From NCBI GenBank assembly GCA_902802975.1, contig CADCOF010000101.1:1-5549 (forward strand): a stretch of DNA of 5,549 nucleotides, in the 5' to 3' direction. Positions 5,538 through 5,549 of this stretch are shown piece after piece (within the stretch, counting starts at the first letter, position 1; every line of letters begins with the position of its first letter). Both the position numbers and the translations under genes were made by a program. A model generated the notes under the pieces. That model did no database searches. It was given only the letters and a program-made list of their open reading frames with translations, and had not been told where the DNA came from. The DNA comes from an uncultured Ruminococcus sp. Its GTDB lineage: Bacteria; Bacillota; Clostridia; Oscillospirales; Acutalibacteraceae.

Positions 5538-5549
5538 ATTTGGATTAAT

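Larger units (their letters stand above)
5422..5549. repeat. Tandem array of 49-bp units, each carrying a parS site; runs off the window
   Basis: Units start at 5422, 5471 and 5520; the third is cut off by the window edge after 30 bases. Units 1 and 2 match at 43 of 49 positions, and all six differences lie in the spacer, none in the parS palindrome. In unit 3 the visible 30 bases differ from unit 1 only at one position (A to G). This pattern suggests duplication followed by drift of the spacer with parS kept intact. Confidence 0.9.

Noticed and set aside
5422..5549. CRISPR array as an explanation for the regular repeats
   Set aside because: The spacers are also repeats of each other, and the conserved core is the known parS palindrome, so this is a tandem parS array.

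Overview
This window looks like the origin-proximal 'gid' region of a low-G+C Firmicute, most likely class Clostridia. The reasons are the gene order mnmE - mnmG - rsmG - noc/parB-like gene, the strong GAGGTGATC-type Shine-Dalgarno sequences, a TTG start, rho-independent terminators, and Firmicute-type parS sites (TGTTTCACGTGAAACA). A Ruminococcaceae-like host is my best guess from the style of the genes and the leader repeat, but the sequence alone does not prove it.

Layout. Positions 1-277 hold no convincing gene. A perfect hairpin (21-44) is followed by a block that is unusually G+C-rich for this locus (81-180 is 67% G+C by my count) and has several short stems. From 278 to 4247 three genes lie head to tail with very short gaps. 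mnmE and mnmG encode the two halves of the enzyme that modifies the wobble uridine of tRNA. rsmG encodes the 16S rRNA m7G methyltransferase. A complete 16-bp parS site is buried inside mnmG (3160-3175). A strong, symmetrical terminator (4344-4375) closes the operon. A very A+T-rich stretch follows (about 17% G+C), which carries a candidate extended -10 promoter with a small dyad over the start point.

From 4539 to 5327 a 262-residue ParB/Noc-family protein is encoded. Its C-terminal domain resembles Noc, but its N-terminus and DNA-reading helices are atypical. It ends in a small GAAA-loop hairpin and a rho-independent terminator. The last 128 bases are a tandem array with a 49-bp period carrying three perfect parS sites. 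The array runs off the window edge, so further copies are possible. In related genomes soj/parA and spo0J/parB come next.

How it fits together. The left part is translation-fidelity housekeeping. The right part is a chromosome segregation or nucleoid-occlusion module. The four parS sites (one in mnmG, three in the array) probably make this a ParB loading centre near oriC. The most notable points are the dense parS array, the parS written into the mnmG reading frame, and a divergent Noc-like protein that has no visible Noc-type binding site in the window.
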